Shown piece by piece: positions 32,175 to 42,479 of a stretch of 64,000 bases of DNA. Source of the stretch: Plumapathes pennacea (Eukaryota; Cnidaria; Anthozoa; Antipatharia; Myriopathidae); NCBI GenBank assembly GCA_964036295.1, contig OZ038473.1, forward strand, positions 4,805,501 through 4,869,500, written 5' to 3'. A program made the translations under genes and the position numbers. The notes under the pieces are model-generated. The model was not told the origin of the DNA. It saw only the letters and a list, made by a program, of their open reading frames with translations, and made no database searches. Numbering within the stretch: position 1 is the first letter of the stretch; every line of letters starts with the position of its first letter.

Positions 32175-34719
32175 CTACTTATCAGCCTTCTTGTTGGCAT
32201 CACGCAATCTCTTTTGTTGGCCCCGGATCATCTTGTCCATATCGGCAATAGGCAGGTCAGGGAATTTCCTTTGCATCGCACCTGAAGTTGGAAATCGTAA
32301 AAACAACACTTACTGTGAAAAGTTCCAATATCAGGTACAAGTTAGTTATAATTATTATCATTATGGTGAATTTAGTATTAGAGGAATTATCAACTAATTC
32401 TGATTACCAACAAGTATAATTTCAATAGGGTTTACTGTTATACTGGCACATCATATCTGTTTATTGCCAAAGATGGATAAAAGAGAGTGTTAACTTACAG
32501 TAAATCATCCCAAGCTTTTGCTTGTCGAATCCCCCTTGGCCTGCACCTGTATTTATCCCCTTCAGAGAGCAGGTCCTCACTTCCAGGTCAGAAAAGAGGT
32601 AGAATAGAAGGACCTTAAGGGCATCCAGGGGCTTGCCAATGTGGAATACCTGTTTGTCCAGGTCATTCTGAAATGTGAGTGACATCAGGTGTTTAAGTGA
32701 TAGAACTGCATGTGACTATGGGAATAAATTTGAATAATATTATCCCTCAAACTCCATAGCACAACAAATAGAAACTTTTCAAAACAGAAGTGGACAATCA
32801 TGTGATTTTATTGGCTGTAATTAGTCTGTAGATTTTCACTGATGTCTTGCTTTAACTCAAGGGGAACCAGACTCGTCTACTGCAGATTGTATGTACTACC
32901 ATTATCTGACTTACAGTATTGTCCATCACACAATGTAAATTTGTCTCTGAATACTTTGAAGACATACCAAAGATCCTGTTTGGTTGCCTCTGGACTCTTC
33001 TTCTTCAACATTGGATTTCTGTGAAAAAGGATCTCACTCAGATGTAGAGCCTCATAAATTAAGACAACTCAAAAAGAAAAAAAAATCATACAGGGGTAAC
33101 TGCCTGGAAGATTGACTACACATCATCTTCAACTGCATTATGTGGGTTATTCACACAAAATATAGGAACATTATTTAGATTGTGTTGCAACACAAACATG
33201 AATTACCTTCATGGATTTGATTATTCTTTTTAGGCTCCGGACTTCCTCTTTTAGGGTGTCCACTTCAGCTTTGAGTTCTTCGAACTCAGAGCTGAAGTGG
33301 CTTGTGAAGGAGTCCCATTCTGAATCTTGCCCATCCACCTCAGATGATGAGTGGCTGTGGTGTGGTGATGCGTGGGTATAACTATGAGTGTGAGTTTGAG
33401 GTGGCAAGTGTGTGGCCATAGGTGTTGATTCATCAATTGGTGTAACACTGTTCAGGAGCTCTCTGAAGCTTCCTGGATGTGGATGTGGATGTGGGTGATT
33501 GTGTATGCGTGATGTTAGTGGTGATTCCATTGAACGTAGGGTGTTTGTGGGCGTTTGTGTGGGGGGTGGTACATGTAGAGTGTGCAACGTCGAAGGTGTG
33601 TGTTGAGGTAGGGCAGACTCAATGGGCTCCTCATCCAACTCAATGATGTGGGGCACTGCTTTGGGAGCTCCACTCCCAAGCAATAGGGCCTTCACCCTCT
33701 CTTGGACAACAGATTGCTGAAGCTGTAGGAGATAAATTTTGGAAACAGATTTACAAAATGACCAATGGATAAAAAAATTCCTAAATCGATGGTGGTTTAA
33801 CTTAATTGAAGACACTTGACACAGTCTGTTTGGATTTCTTTACTGTACATTAATGTCAGTCTTACCTTGTTATCTATATTTTCACCCTTTTTCTTTTTCT
33901 TTTCACTCTCTTTCGCTGGTTTCCGTTTCTTTGTTTTGGGTTGAGAATTTTCTGGAGATTGTGAATCTTCAGGATCACCAGAACTGCTGGAAGCACTGAC
34001 AGCATCTGGCAATTAAAAATCATTGTTGATAAATTAGATCACTGCATGTGCATGAAAACGACAGACAGTTGTTATTGTACCATCGTCCTGGCTTTCTAGC
34101 TCCGCCGCTTTCCGGGAAGGTTTTCTTTGGCGTTTTCCTCCAGGCTGCAGGTCATCTGTAACAGTCGAGATGTCATACAGTGTATTAGGTTATCATTTAG
34201 AAGGGTATATTAAGAGCATCGATGACTTAAAGTGCGGTCAAATTGCAGTGGGTAATAGAGCTGTGTATAAGAGGAAAACGAATACATGATGTAAATGTGC
34301 TCGTGCCCTCACGTGCCACGCTCTTATCCCAAGGACAAAACGGATCATCCTGATCATTTACCTGTTCTTTCCGCGAGTAGATTCTTTTCATACTCCAGGG
34401 CTTTCGGTTTCGACTCTGTGAATGCCGTAAAAGAATAATGCATGACGATTCAATACAAACGGTCAAGTTACTCAAGTATATGGTATTCTATCATGTATTG
34501 ATCATAATATTCTATTGTAGTCAATGCAAGGGAAGTCAGCCGCTACTCACCAAACGATTTGAGGACCGTTGCCTCGTAGACATTTGCTTTGCCCTTGGTT
34601 CTTGCAAGAACACTCACGTTCTTCCCCTCCTTTATATCTTCTGCGGCTGAAAGGATGTCTTTCTCGCCTACCACACTAATAGATTCCTCCGCTTTCCATT
34701 GCACGACAGCCCAAATCAT
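32175..34719 (-). CDS. BEN-domain protein of the Plavaka-like transposon, 8 exons, 426 aa
   Basis: Exons in order of translation are 34551-34719, 34362-34415, 34081-34155, 33866-34005, 33207-33722, 32968-33018, 32499-32667 and 32175-32281. All junctions are GT-AG and all phases agree, giving 426 codons plus TAG. The N terminus (MIWAVVQWKAEESISVVGEK) is the small Trp-rich domain often found before BEN domains in cnidarian proteins. A Lys-rich acidic/basic linker follows, then a His/Pro/Thr-rich segment (about residues 147-290) and a coiled coil (about 291-318, ELKAEVDTLKEEVRSLKRII). The C terminus (336-426) fits a BEN domain: FYLFSDLEVRTCSLKG, then MQRKFPDLPIADMDKMI and a final Lys-rich helix. 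BEN domains bind DNA as dimers, often at palindromes. It may bind the subterminal repeats as TnpA does; that is inference. Confidence 0.85.
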
Positions 34720-34905
34720 GATAACAAAAGATAGACACGCTTCGCCGAACCACAAAGCTTCGAAACGCCCGCGCTTTTCTCTTGAGCAGGGCACGTGATG
34801 TGGTGCCACGTGACCCCGTGATCCCGTGATCCGATGATCCCCTGACCCCGTGATCAGAAGACTGCTGTTTCGATTATTGCAGGCTCGTACAAACCAAGTG
34901 GCAAC
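34720..34905. promoter_or_regulatory. Shared bidirectional promoter with CCGTGATC repeats
   Basis: Only 186 bp separate the two divergent ATGs. Within 34,806-34,856 a short motif CC(C)GTGATC is repeated about five times with variants (CCACGTGACC, CCGTGATC, CCGATGATCC, CCTGACCCCGTGATC). A CACGTG E-box-like core occurs twice (34,791 and 34,806). Co-regulation of both transposon genes from this gap is likely. Confidence 0.6.
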
Positions 34906-37900
34906 ATGGAGGTTGAGTCGGAATCCAAGCAAGAAGCTCTGTTCGAAGAAGTGATTGAAAACGGCAAAACATGTTTCAGATGTTCTATTTGTTTTCGCGT
35001 ACTCTCTAGGAGGCAACGCATCGAAGGACATTTGACATCCGTTCATGGCAAAGGTAAAAACAAACCTGAAAACATGAAACATGAAAACATGAAAACATGA
35101 CTGAAGACTTTTGATCTATGAATTCGTGGCTTTGATTGATGTGTTGTTTTATCCTACGTACAGTTGGGCCATTCGACAGGGTATACAAGCGTTATTTGGA
35201 TGATCCTGCTGTTAAAATTCCAAGGTCTACTAAACACAGTCAATCGAAGCGGTTCAGAGCGCAAAGTTCCTCGCCTGATCCATTGTCTGCGCACGGGAGT
35301 TTTGTCACCTTCGAGCCAGACTTCACCAATCTTTCTTCTGAACCTGTCATCTCGTGTGGAACTCACTCCGAAGAAAGCCCTTCGTTAGAAAATTTCAGTG
35401 AGGGATTGGAAGCATCAAGTATTCAAGAGGACTCGGACTCGGATGATACCAGCAGTACATGTGATCCATCGTCAACTTCGACAGACGCAAGTGACACTGA
35501 ACATGAGCTCTCCACGTGTTCGGAGGAGGAGGAAGTGGATTCGGCAGCGACCGATCTTCAGAACGTATGTATGGCCGTACAGTCGTTCGTTGCAAGGCAC
35601 CACATCACTGGCGAAGCTGCCAAAGATCTGCTCGACCTGGTGAAAGTTACTTGTCCAGAGAGTTCAACTTTCCAAGGTCTGAAGTACAGCAAAGTTCAAG
35701 AAACGTGTGGAAACTGCGAAATTTTTATTTATGATATTTGTGAAAAATGTTATCGCCTTTTCCCACTGGATGATCCGGAAAGCTACGTCTGCAGAACGAA
35801 TGGCTGTGAAAGGTAAAGTCTCAATCCTTAACCATATAACTCATATTTTGACATTCGTATTTTCATTCATACACCTGTAAATCTGTAATTGAACAGTGCT
35901 TTTAATATTTTAATAGACCTCACTGAGTCCAGAGCTGCTTTTGGGTGTATACAGGAGATACATGTATTATATAAACCAAGAATCATGTTATGATATATTT
36001 CCTTTTTTATTACTCTGAGGTACAAAGGCAGCTTGCAGCAACAATCGAGGAAATGTCACAAGAACAGCTTTGCCACCGTGAACATCCATCAGCAGTTGAG
36101 AGGTCTTTTGGAACGTGAGTGATACATTTACATGGGGTTTCAGTTTGTTCATCAGCTGTGTATAGGACAAGCCATATTTGGGTTTTTTTCTTGTTTAATT
36201 TTTTATTTTCAGGCAAAGGTGTTTGGAACACAATTCAAGATCGTGTTAGAGGGCGCGGGAAAGAAGTCATATCGGATATCATTGATGGCCAGTACTATAC
36301 CAAGCTCTGCGCAGAGGGACAGTTCCTGGCCAACAAGTCAAACATCAGTCTGATTTTCAATACAGATGGGGCTCCTCTGTATTCCTCTTCAAGCGTGTCA
36401 TTGTGGCCTGTATTCTTGGCCATAAATGAGCTGCCATCTCCAGACCGGTAATAAAGCCTGAATGCAATGTACTGTCATGTTCCAATTCTGGCTGACCTTT
36501 GTGATAAGTGTAATGCACTTTGATGTTATTTTCTGATCAAGTGTGTGGTAATTTTTCCATAAACAGTTTCTCCAAGCAGAATATGATGATGTGGGGCATT
36601 TGGCAAGGGAAAGGAAAACCCCCTTTCAGTGCCTACTTTGAACCATTTGTCACAGATATGACTGACCTGTATGAGAATGGTGAGTTGTTCATCAATTGCT
36701 GAGTTTTGTGTTAGACACATTTAACCAGATTAACTGTGTCCTTTCTGTCTTTCTGTGGTCCAACAGGTGTTAAGATTTCACTACCCCAACAGCCTCCAAT
36801 CAACGTCAAAGCAGCAGTCTTACTGGGATCTGCAGATCTTCAAGGGCGTACCTGTTGAGCATGACGCAGCACAATGGGCAGAATGGTTGCCTCTCATGTG
36901 AAGAGCCAGGCATGGTTGTGAGTGTGGGAAAGGGGCATGCACGCTATTACCCATTTAGAGCCCCTGGAGAAGTAGCACCAAAGCGGACTAGGGAGACCTT
37001 CCTGGCAAATGCCATTGAAGCTCATCAAAGTGGGAAAAAGGTTTGTTTTTCACTTTTATACATGTGCATGAATGTTACAGCAGTTGCTTGACTGTTACAT
37101 ATATGCCATTCTGCAAACCATTAACTTGATGTGTGCCAGTAAATCTGACACCTGTGGAATAGTTTTTTCTGTATTTTTTATTTGAGGTTGGATGAAGTCC
37201 ATGATTTGCTATGCATATGATAGTTTTTACAAAGTTTTTCATGCAATCATTTCCAGGTTGCTGGTGTGATGGGTGTTACCAGCCTGGCAATCATGCCATG
37301 GTTTGATCCTGTTCTTGGGATGGTCCCTGATTATATGCATGGATGCTTGTTGGGGATCACGAAGACTCTATTGTACAAGTGGCTGTCTCCAACAAATCAC
37401 AGGGCAGGCTATTTCATTGGTGGTGAGGTAATGTACAATGACTGTAAAATGGAGGCTGTCTAAGCTCTTGTTACCTGAAATATACAGTACCAGTGATTGT
37501 AGGTACAGTTGTTTAACAAATTGAAACTCAAATGAGGGGAACATATGAGTGACATTGTTGTTCTCACTTGAAGCACATGCAAATGTGCTCACAGTAGATT
37601 TCTGGTAGGATAATCTAAACTTCAGGTGCTTTCTTTAGGTATCAGAAATCAATAAACGTTTGCTGCAGATGACACCTCCAGATTTTCTTGTGAGGCTTCC
37701 AAGAGACATAGAGAAACACTTTAAGAACTTGAAAGGTAGGTTTCGTTTGTACTATTTGTACACTCTGTTTGGTTTGTGTTCGCATCATATGTATGGTGAA
37801 TGCCAATTGCAAATGATGCAATATTAGGATTGGAAATTTTATGGTTTCATTACTTTAGCCTCAGAATTGCAAGCCTGGCTGCTCTATTATGGACTTCCCT

Positions 37901-39421
37901 GCCTTGTCGGATACCTGCCTGACCAGTACTTGGAGCATTTTGCTCTTTTTGCTGAGAGTATCCACATTCTGCTTGGGGATGCGATCACCAACTCCATGCT
38001 AGGGAGGTCACGGGACCTCCTGATGAAGTTCTACAGGGATTTTGAGGGTTTGTATGGTGAGTGGTTGAGATGTTTTGTGCACTGGGTGTGCCAACAACTT
38101 TGTATGACTGACATTAAACCATCAGTAGGACCATAGCAGCTTCTAACCATTAAAGCTGTCAACATTTTTTTCTTTCAGGTAGTAGCGGTTGTGGTCTAAA
38201 TGTGCACAATGCTGGTGCACACCTTGCGGACTATGTCCAAGGATGGGGGCCTTTGTGGGCATGGTCTACATTTGGTTTTGAGGACATGAATGGCACCATT
38301 ATGGAGTTTGCTCATGGAACAGGAAATGTGTGCAGACAGGTAGGATAAATAGTTTACAGTGTTTTTGTCTAAAGGCAGAGACATAAAAGAACTCTCCTGT
38401 TTTTATCTGTGTGGCAGGGTAGTTATGCAGTTTTGTACTTAGTCTGGATAAAGAATTCATACAAGTTTGTTCATTTTTATTCTGTATAATGTCTAGATAT
38501 TTTGACTATGGGTTGTGTGTATTTTTCTGACAGAATACATTGTTTATGAAAAATTTCACAATTTTGTTTTCAAATAATAATTCCCACAGCTCATTTGGAT
38601 GCTCCATGCCCAAAGTCGTTTGAGATGTGAGCACAAGGCTATTGCGGATGATAGTATAAAGAAGTTCATTGGAAGAATGATAAATACAAAGAGGGAGTAA
38701 GTGATTCTCCTTGTATCTCCTTGTATCATGTTTTATGATGAGCATATACGACCCTACAGTATCTCTTATATTACAATGCATTATTTTGTAGGCTAAAGAA
38801 TCTCAAAGAAGCAAGAGACTGCCAGATTGCTGGAAAAGCAAAGCCACTGACTGGAATACCTCCAGAAACAATGGACAAGATAAATGAGGAGCTGGAGGGT
38901 GCACGCAAGATGAAGGTTGCCAGGGTGGTTAAGGATGGGCAAGTTTTTTTCTCGAAAGATTACACAAGAATGGTGAAGCGAAATGCTTGTGTTGTCCTGT
39001 TTTCAAATGGTCAAGTGGGAGAGATCGAGTATTTTGTTTGGAGCAGGGAGTCTGGAGCTGCAGTAGCCATTTACAATGAGATTGTACCAGATGCAGCAAG
39101 GCCATTCTTCTTCGAAGATGCTGGACATCACATTCTCAGAATGAAGCTACCCAGGTTAGATGTGTGATTTTTGTGCAGTGCAGTTCCTGCTATATTTAAT
39201 TTTTGGCATATTGTAAAATGATAAGATGCAGTTCATGGGAAGAACATTAGGGAACAATTTGAAGATCAAAAACTGTCCTAATTAAACAATTCTTTTGCAG
39301 GTCCGGTGCCATAAACGTAGCCAAGGTCGAGAGCATTAAAGAAAAGGTGTTTCTCCTGGATGGAAACCAGGAACATTTATGTTTTGTCCGATTGCCGAAT
39401 GTCAATGGAGTTTGTGGCTGA
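34906..39421 (+). pseudogene. Tnp2/Transposase_21-type transposase, 13 exons, one frameshift, ~910 codons
   Basis: Exons are 34906-35053, 35164-35812, 36020-36114, 36213-36447, 36567-36679, 36767-37040, 37257-37427, 37639-37735, 37859-38056, 38179-38339, 38590-38696, 38792-39154 and 39301-39421. All junctions are GT-AG and the phases match. The N terminus has a C2H2 zinc finger (C26, C29, H42, H47). A Cys-rich ribbon ends exon 2 (ETCGNCE to CRTNGCE). The core carries ISLIFNTDGAPLYSSSSVSL, MMMWGIWQGKGKPPFSAYFE, GVMGVTSLAIMPWFDPVLG, VPDYMHGCLLGI and GFEDMNGTIMEFAHG. The first Asp, the DYMH Asp and the late Glu are the likely DDE residues. Inside exon 6, at about 36,850, a one-base loss shifts the frame (TGT TGA in one frame, SMTQHNGQNGC in another). 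It is otherwise complete, so it is either very recently broken or a base error. Confidence 0.82.
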
Positions 39422-39774
39422 TCAGGAAACGTCAAGTCCGGAGTTATGGACTGAATCTACAATCTGTTCAAACAATATTTAGGTTTTGCTTGTGTAATGA
39501 AATTCTGTTAATAGAGAGCAGATTATCACATTTTCAACTCTAGTGTATTGAGTGCATATAATGAATCATTATAATAATACAGAGAGAGACTAACCTGGTC
39601 GTTGCTCAAGTTAAAAATTGTCTTGAAGAGTTGTCAGTTTTTCATAGCTTGTACAACCACAGTTTTGTACATTAATCACTGGTTTAAAACCCAATTAAAG
39701 TGTTATAAACATCTTTCTTCATCTACATGTCTGCTTAACTTTCCCAGCAATACTGGCTGATTCACATCAGCAAG

Positions 39775-40210
39775 ACTCATTCTCAGGAATTCCCCAGATC
39801 TCCCAACTGGTTTGACATTTAGTAAATCTAAATTGCTGAGATAGATTTGGGACCAGTCCCAGGAATTTCCAAGACTTCTCAGGTACAGATTCCAAACAGC
39901 AAACTGCCATACCTTTTACGTTTTGTGAATACTTAGGAATTCCCAAGACTTCCCAGGTACAGATTCCATACAGCAAATGCCATACCTTGGATGTTTTGCG
40001 AATTCTTAGGAATTCCCAAGACTTCCCAGGTGGTTTGGCAAACAGAAAAGTCCGTAATTGGGAAGATTTGGGAATTCTTAGGAATTCCCAAGACTTCCCA
40101 GGTTGCTGGGCAAACATTTAATTTTTTTGACTGGGAAGAGTTGAGAATTCTTAAGAATTCCTGAGAATTCTTAGGAATTCCCAAAAAGTTGGGAATCCAA
40201 TTCGCAAGGG
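39775..40210. repeat. Right subterminal GAATTC repeat array and terminus
   Basis: About ten GAATTC hexamers, in repeats such as AATTCTTAGGAATTCCCAAG, lead to the terminal CAATTCGCAAGGG. The array has the same motif as the left end but inverted context. It contains three 70-80-bp direct repeats built on CCCAAGACTTCCCAGGT. Confidence 0.85.
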
Positions 40211-40223
40211 GTTTAACTTCGTT

Positions 40224-40529
40224 TTGCGTGCAGTAAAGGTTCTTTGTCTATTGTCTGAGGATATTGAATTACTAATAGGTTTGAGGCAAATATCACGCGA
40301 GATTAAGATAAAAGATCTGTCAATGAAATGTCACGAGCATAACATCATAGAACGGAGAATCCCGAATCATCAGCTACTTAGCTTTCACTCACGCCGCTTT
40401 AACAAAAGCAGGAAAGACCGGCAGGCGATTACATCGAGAATATTTGTCACTGAATACCTCGAAGTCTTCAAAAGCTCAAGGTTGATATCCGACTATCCGA
40501 GCCGTAATGTTCGCTCCACAAGCCCGTGA
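40224..40529 (+). pseudogene. Partial frame resembling the 185-aa protein at 30.2 kb
   Basis: The open frame has no ATG at its start. It begins AVKVLCLLSE, comparable to LKVLCILL of the left protein, and later has SRRFNKSRKDRQAI, comparable to SRILNKSRKSRRLI. Its middle is unalike. It lies directly outside the right end of the nested transposon. It is probably a decayed paralogue; the similarity was judged by eye. Confidence 0.35.
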
Positions 40530-41104
40530 TGCACGCCTTTGTTGTCACGGTATTCAAACGTCTTCAGCTTCCGATAGAGATTAATTTCGTATCGACCCAG
40601 AATTTTGCGTTAAAGCTTAATGCATAGCAGTCTTGAACATATTAGTGATCAGACTTGTACATGTAGGATGAGTAACGTCTGAGATGGCTTTTTTATACGA
40701 AGTAATTTCATCATGGGAAGTGTCATGTTTTAATGTGCTACAGAGATAAGTCTGAAAGTTTTCAATTACAGCTACTTGAACATAATGCACACGCTGGGAA
40801 GATGAGATAAGGCTATTACGCTGGCTGTGTTTTCACTATGACACTTTACACTGGTGTAACGCGAAAATTCCGGAAGTTCTAATGAAAACACCTAGGATGT
40901 AACTCGCGTAAATTTTCATTAGTGTAAATTGCAAAGTGTTTTCACCGGGATTTTAGGGTTATAATTACCGGAAACCGAGCAAAAATACACGACCTGAAAA
41001 GATGGTGTAACGCGGTGTGTACTTAAGCGTAGCCAATTGTAGCCCCCCATTTCCCACCTGTCAAATACTGTACACACCCAACTTTAACAAAATCAAGACG
41101 TCTT
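40530..41104. other. No gene seen
   Basis: Non-coding. Short repeated words such as GGTGTAACGCG (about 40,853 and 41,005) could mark the end region of a diverged DNA transposon related to the adjoining PIF/Harbinger fragment. Confidence 0.35.
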
Positions 41105-41455
41105 TCTCAGCTCCACAAAGCAACAGCCACTCGCTTTTCTACAGTTATTGCCTGGCGTAAAATCGTGTCTTGTCGCATTATGTGTGGACCAACCAGTCCG
41201 CAAATGAAGTGAAATGTATTCTTGTTGACACGAAAATGTTCACGCCACAAATTGTCCTCATATTGGTTAAGCAACATTTGCTCAAACCAAAATTGAGGTC
41301 TGAAACGAACCCATACCGCTTTGGCTCTTCTCCGAGGCTCAACTTGTCTACGTACAGATCTAAATGCCCTATCTGCTGCCTCCGATTTTGCAGTAAATGC
41401 TGCCTTAATCGGTGAAATTGTCGCCTTCGTCGTCGCAAGCGAGCGAGACTACGAA
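41105..41455 (-). pseudogene. PIF/Harbinger transposase N-terminal fragment
   Basis: Reading leftward, one frame gives VRRQVEPRRRAKAVWVRF, then WREHFRVNKNTFHFICGLVG, then RQDTILRQAITVEKRVAVAL. This is the usual beginning of Harbinger (HARBI1-like) transposases. It stops at a TGA just after ALWS, where the catalytic domain should follow, and no DDE segment is found downstream. It is a truncated remnant inside the Helentron-like insertion. Confidence 0.65.
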
Positions 41456-41559
41456 CTGCCGCGACAAGCAACAGAATTACAAACACCGCATGGACACGAC
41501 AGGAGATTGAATGAGTTTTTGCACTCTTGCAAACTACAGTGTAGTGAATATGAATCAAG

Positions 41560-42470
41560 CAAAGAATTAAACGTAACACTCTCACGAGGAAAAACAATTT
41601 CGTCTTCAAAAACGAAGAGAGCAAGAAAGACTAAGACGAACTCGTGAGACAAGCCAACAAAGGAGTATTCGACTCGAGCGCAGACGGCAATGAACAGCCG
41701 CCCAACGAAAACAACAGCAGTCGTGACAGGACAATACTGTCGCTGTCAAAGAAGGGAAGCAACGGCGTGACCGAGAGCGTTACAAGCAGAAACGAGGTCA
41801 GGAGACAACCCAGGAAAGAGAACGGCGCATTACAGCCGCCCGGGAGAATAATATGCAGAAGCGAGCCCAAGAAACAGCTCAGGAAAGAGAACAGCGCATG
41901 AAAGCCGATCGAGAACGAGCTGCTTCCCGACGCCGCAATGAAACGTCCGGAGAAAGAGCCCGTAGGCTTCATGCTCAAAGTGAGGCCTACATTCGACGCC
42001 GTGAGCAACGTTCGCCTCTTGTCGAAGAGCGTCGCTTCCAGAGACAGCAATATCTACATAGCCGTGGATGAGCTAACCCAGACCACGAACAGCAGTGGAC
42101 GCAGAAGGAACTTGCAGCCTTCTACCGCTACAAAGAAAACTTTCGACACCTTCATTGTAACGTGTGCAAGGAAACATGGCCAATAATTGCCAAGCAAAGT
42201 ATAAGCGAGACAAAAAGACATTGTGCCGCTTATTCTCAGGTGGCAACGACATGGACCCTGGTACAGTGCCGACAGATCTACAGGGCCTCAGCGAAGTGGA
42301 GGAAATGCTTATTGCCACGACTTTCCCCATTTTCCGGAAAAAATGGTGGCCAGCGTGGGTACAAAGGACATGTCCTCAACTTTCCACAGGACCTGCAGGG
42401 ATTTCTCAGCAGTCTCCCTGCCAATGTGAGTGATCTGCCGATTTTTATCATCAAGAAACAAGGGGCAGGT
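41560..42470 (+). pseudogene. Helitron/Helentron protein N-terminal remnant (Arg/Glu repeats plus DUF6570-like)
   Basis: The first part is an Arg/Glu-rich repeat region, readable in one frame after stops (EEKQFRLQKRREQERLRRTR, RAQETAQEREQRMKADRERA, then RRRNETSGERARRLHAQSEA). A DUF6570-like block follows, spread over two or three frames: LHCNVCKETWP, then GNDMDPGTVPTDLQGLSEVE, then NGGQRGYKGHVLNFPQDLQG and LPIFIIKKQGAG. Several frameshifts and stops occur between 41,690 and 42,350. The DUF6570 pattern is known from the N terminus of Helitron-type PIF1-helicase proteins. The frame ends at 42,466 exactly before GTAAGA, which could be a former splice donor. The Rep and helicase parts are absent. 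Confidence 0.72.
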
Positions 42471-42479
42471 AAGAAATAA

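Larger units (their letters stand above)
31377..40210. mobile_element. 8.83-kb Tnp2/Plavaka-type (CACTA-like) transposon with BEN-domain gene and subterminal repeats
   Basis: Short inverted ends start CCCTTGTGAAATG (left) and CCCTTGCGAATTG (right, inverted), and flanking GT dinucleotides give a 2-bp duplication. Inside each end lies a dense array of GAATTC-based repeats. Between them are two divergent multi-exon genes: a Tnp2-type transposase (+) and a BEN-domain protein (-). All 8 BEN exons are in phase. The 13 transposase exons are in phase apart from one frameshift. This is the arrangement of a two-gene CACTA-type element. Confidence 0.82.

Noticed and set aside
34543-35082. Extended 179-aa frame upstream of the BEN gene start
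   Set aside because: The extra N-terminal part overlaps the promoter gap and the antisense of transposase exon 1. The conserved domain begins at the Met at 34,719.
41178-41624. 148-aa minus-strand frame with hydrophobic start
   Set aside because: The neighbouring frame of the same strand reads as a PIF/Harbinger transposase N terminus, so this frame is an out-of-phase shadow.
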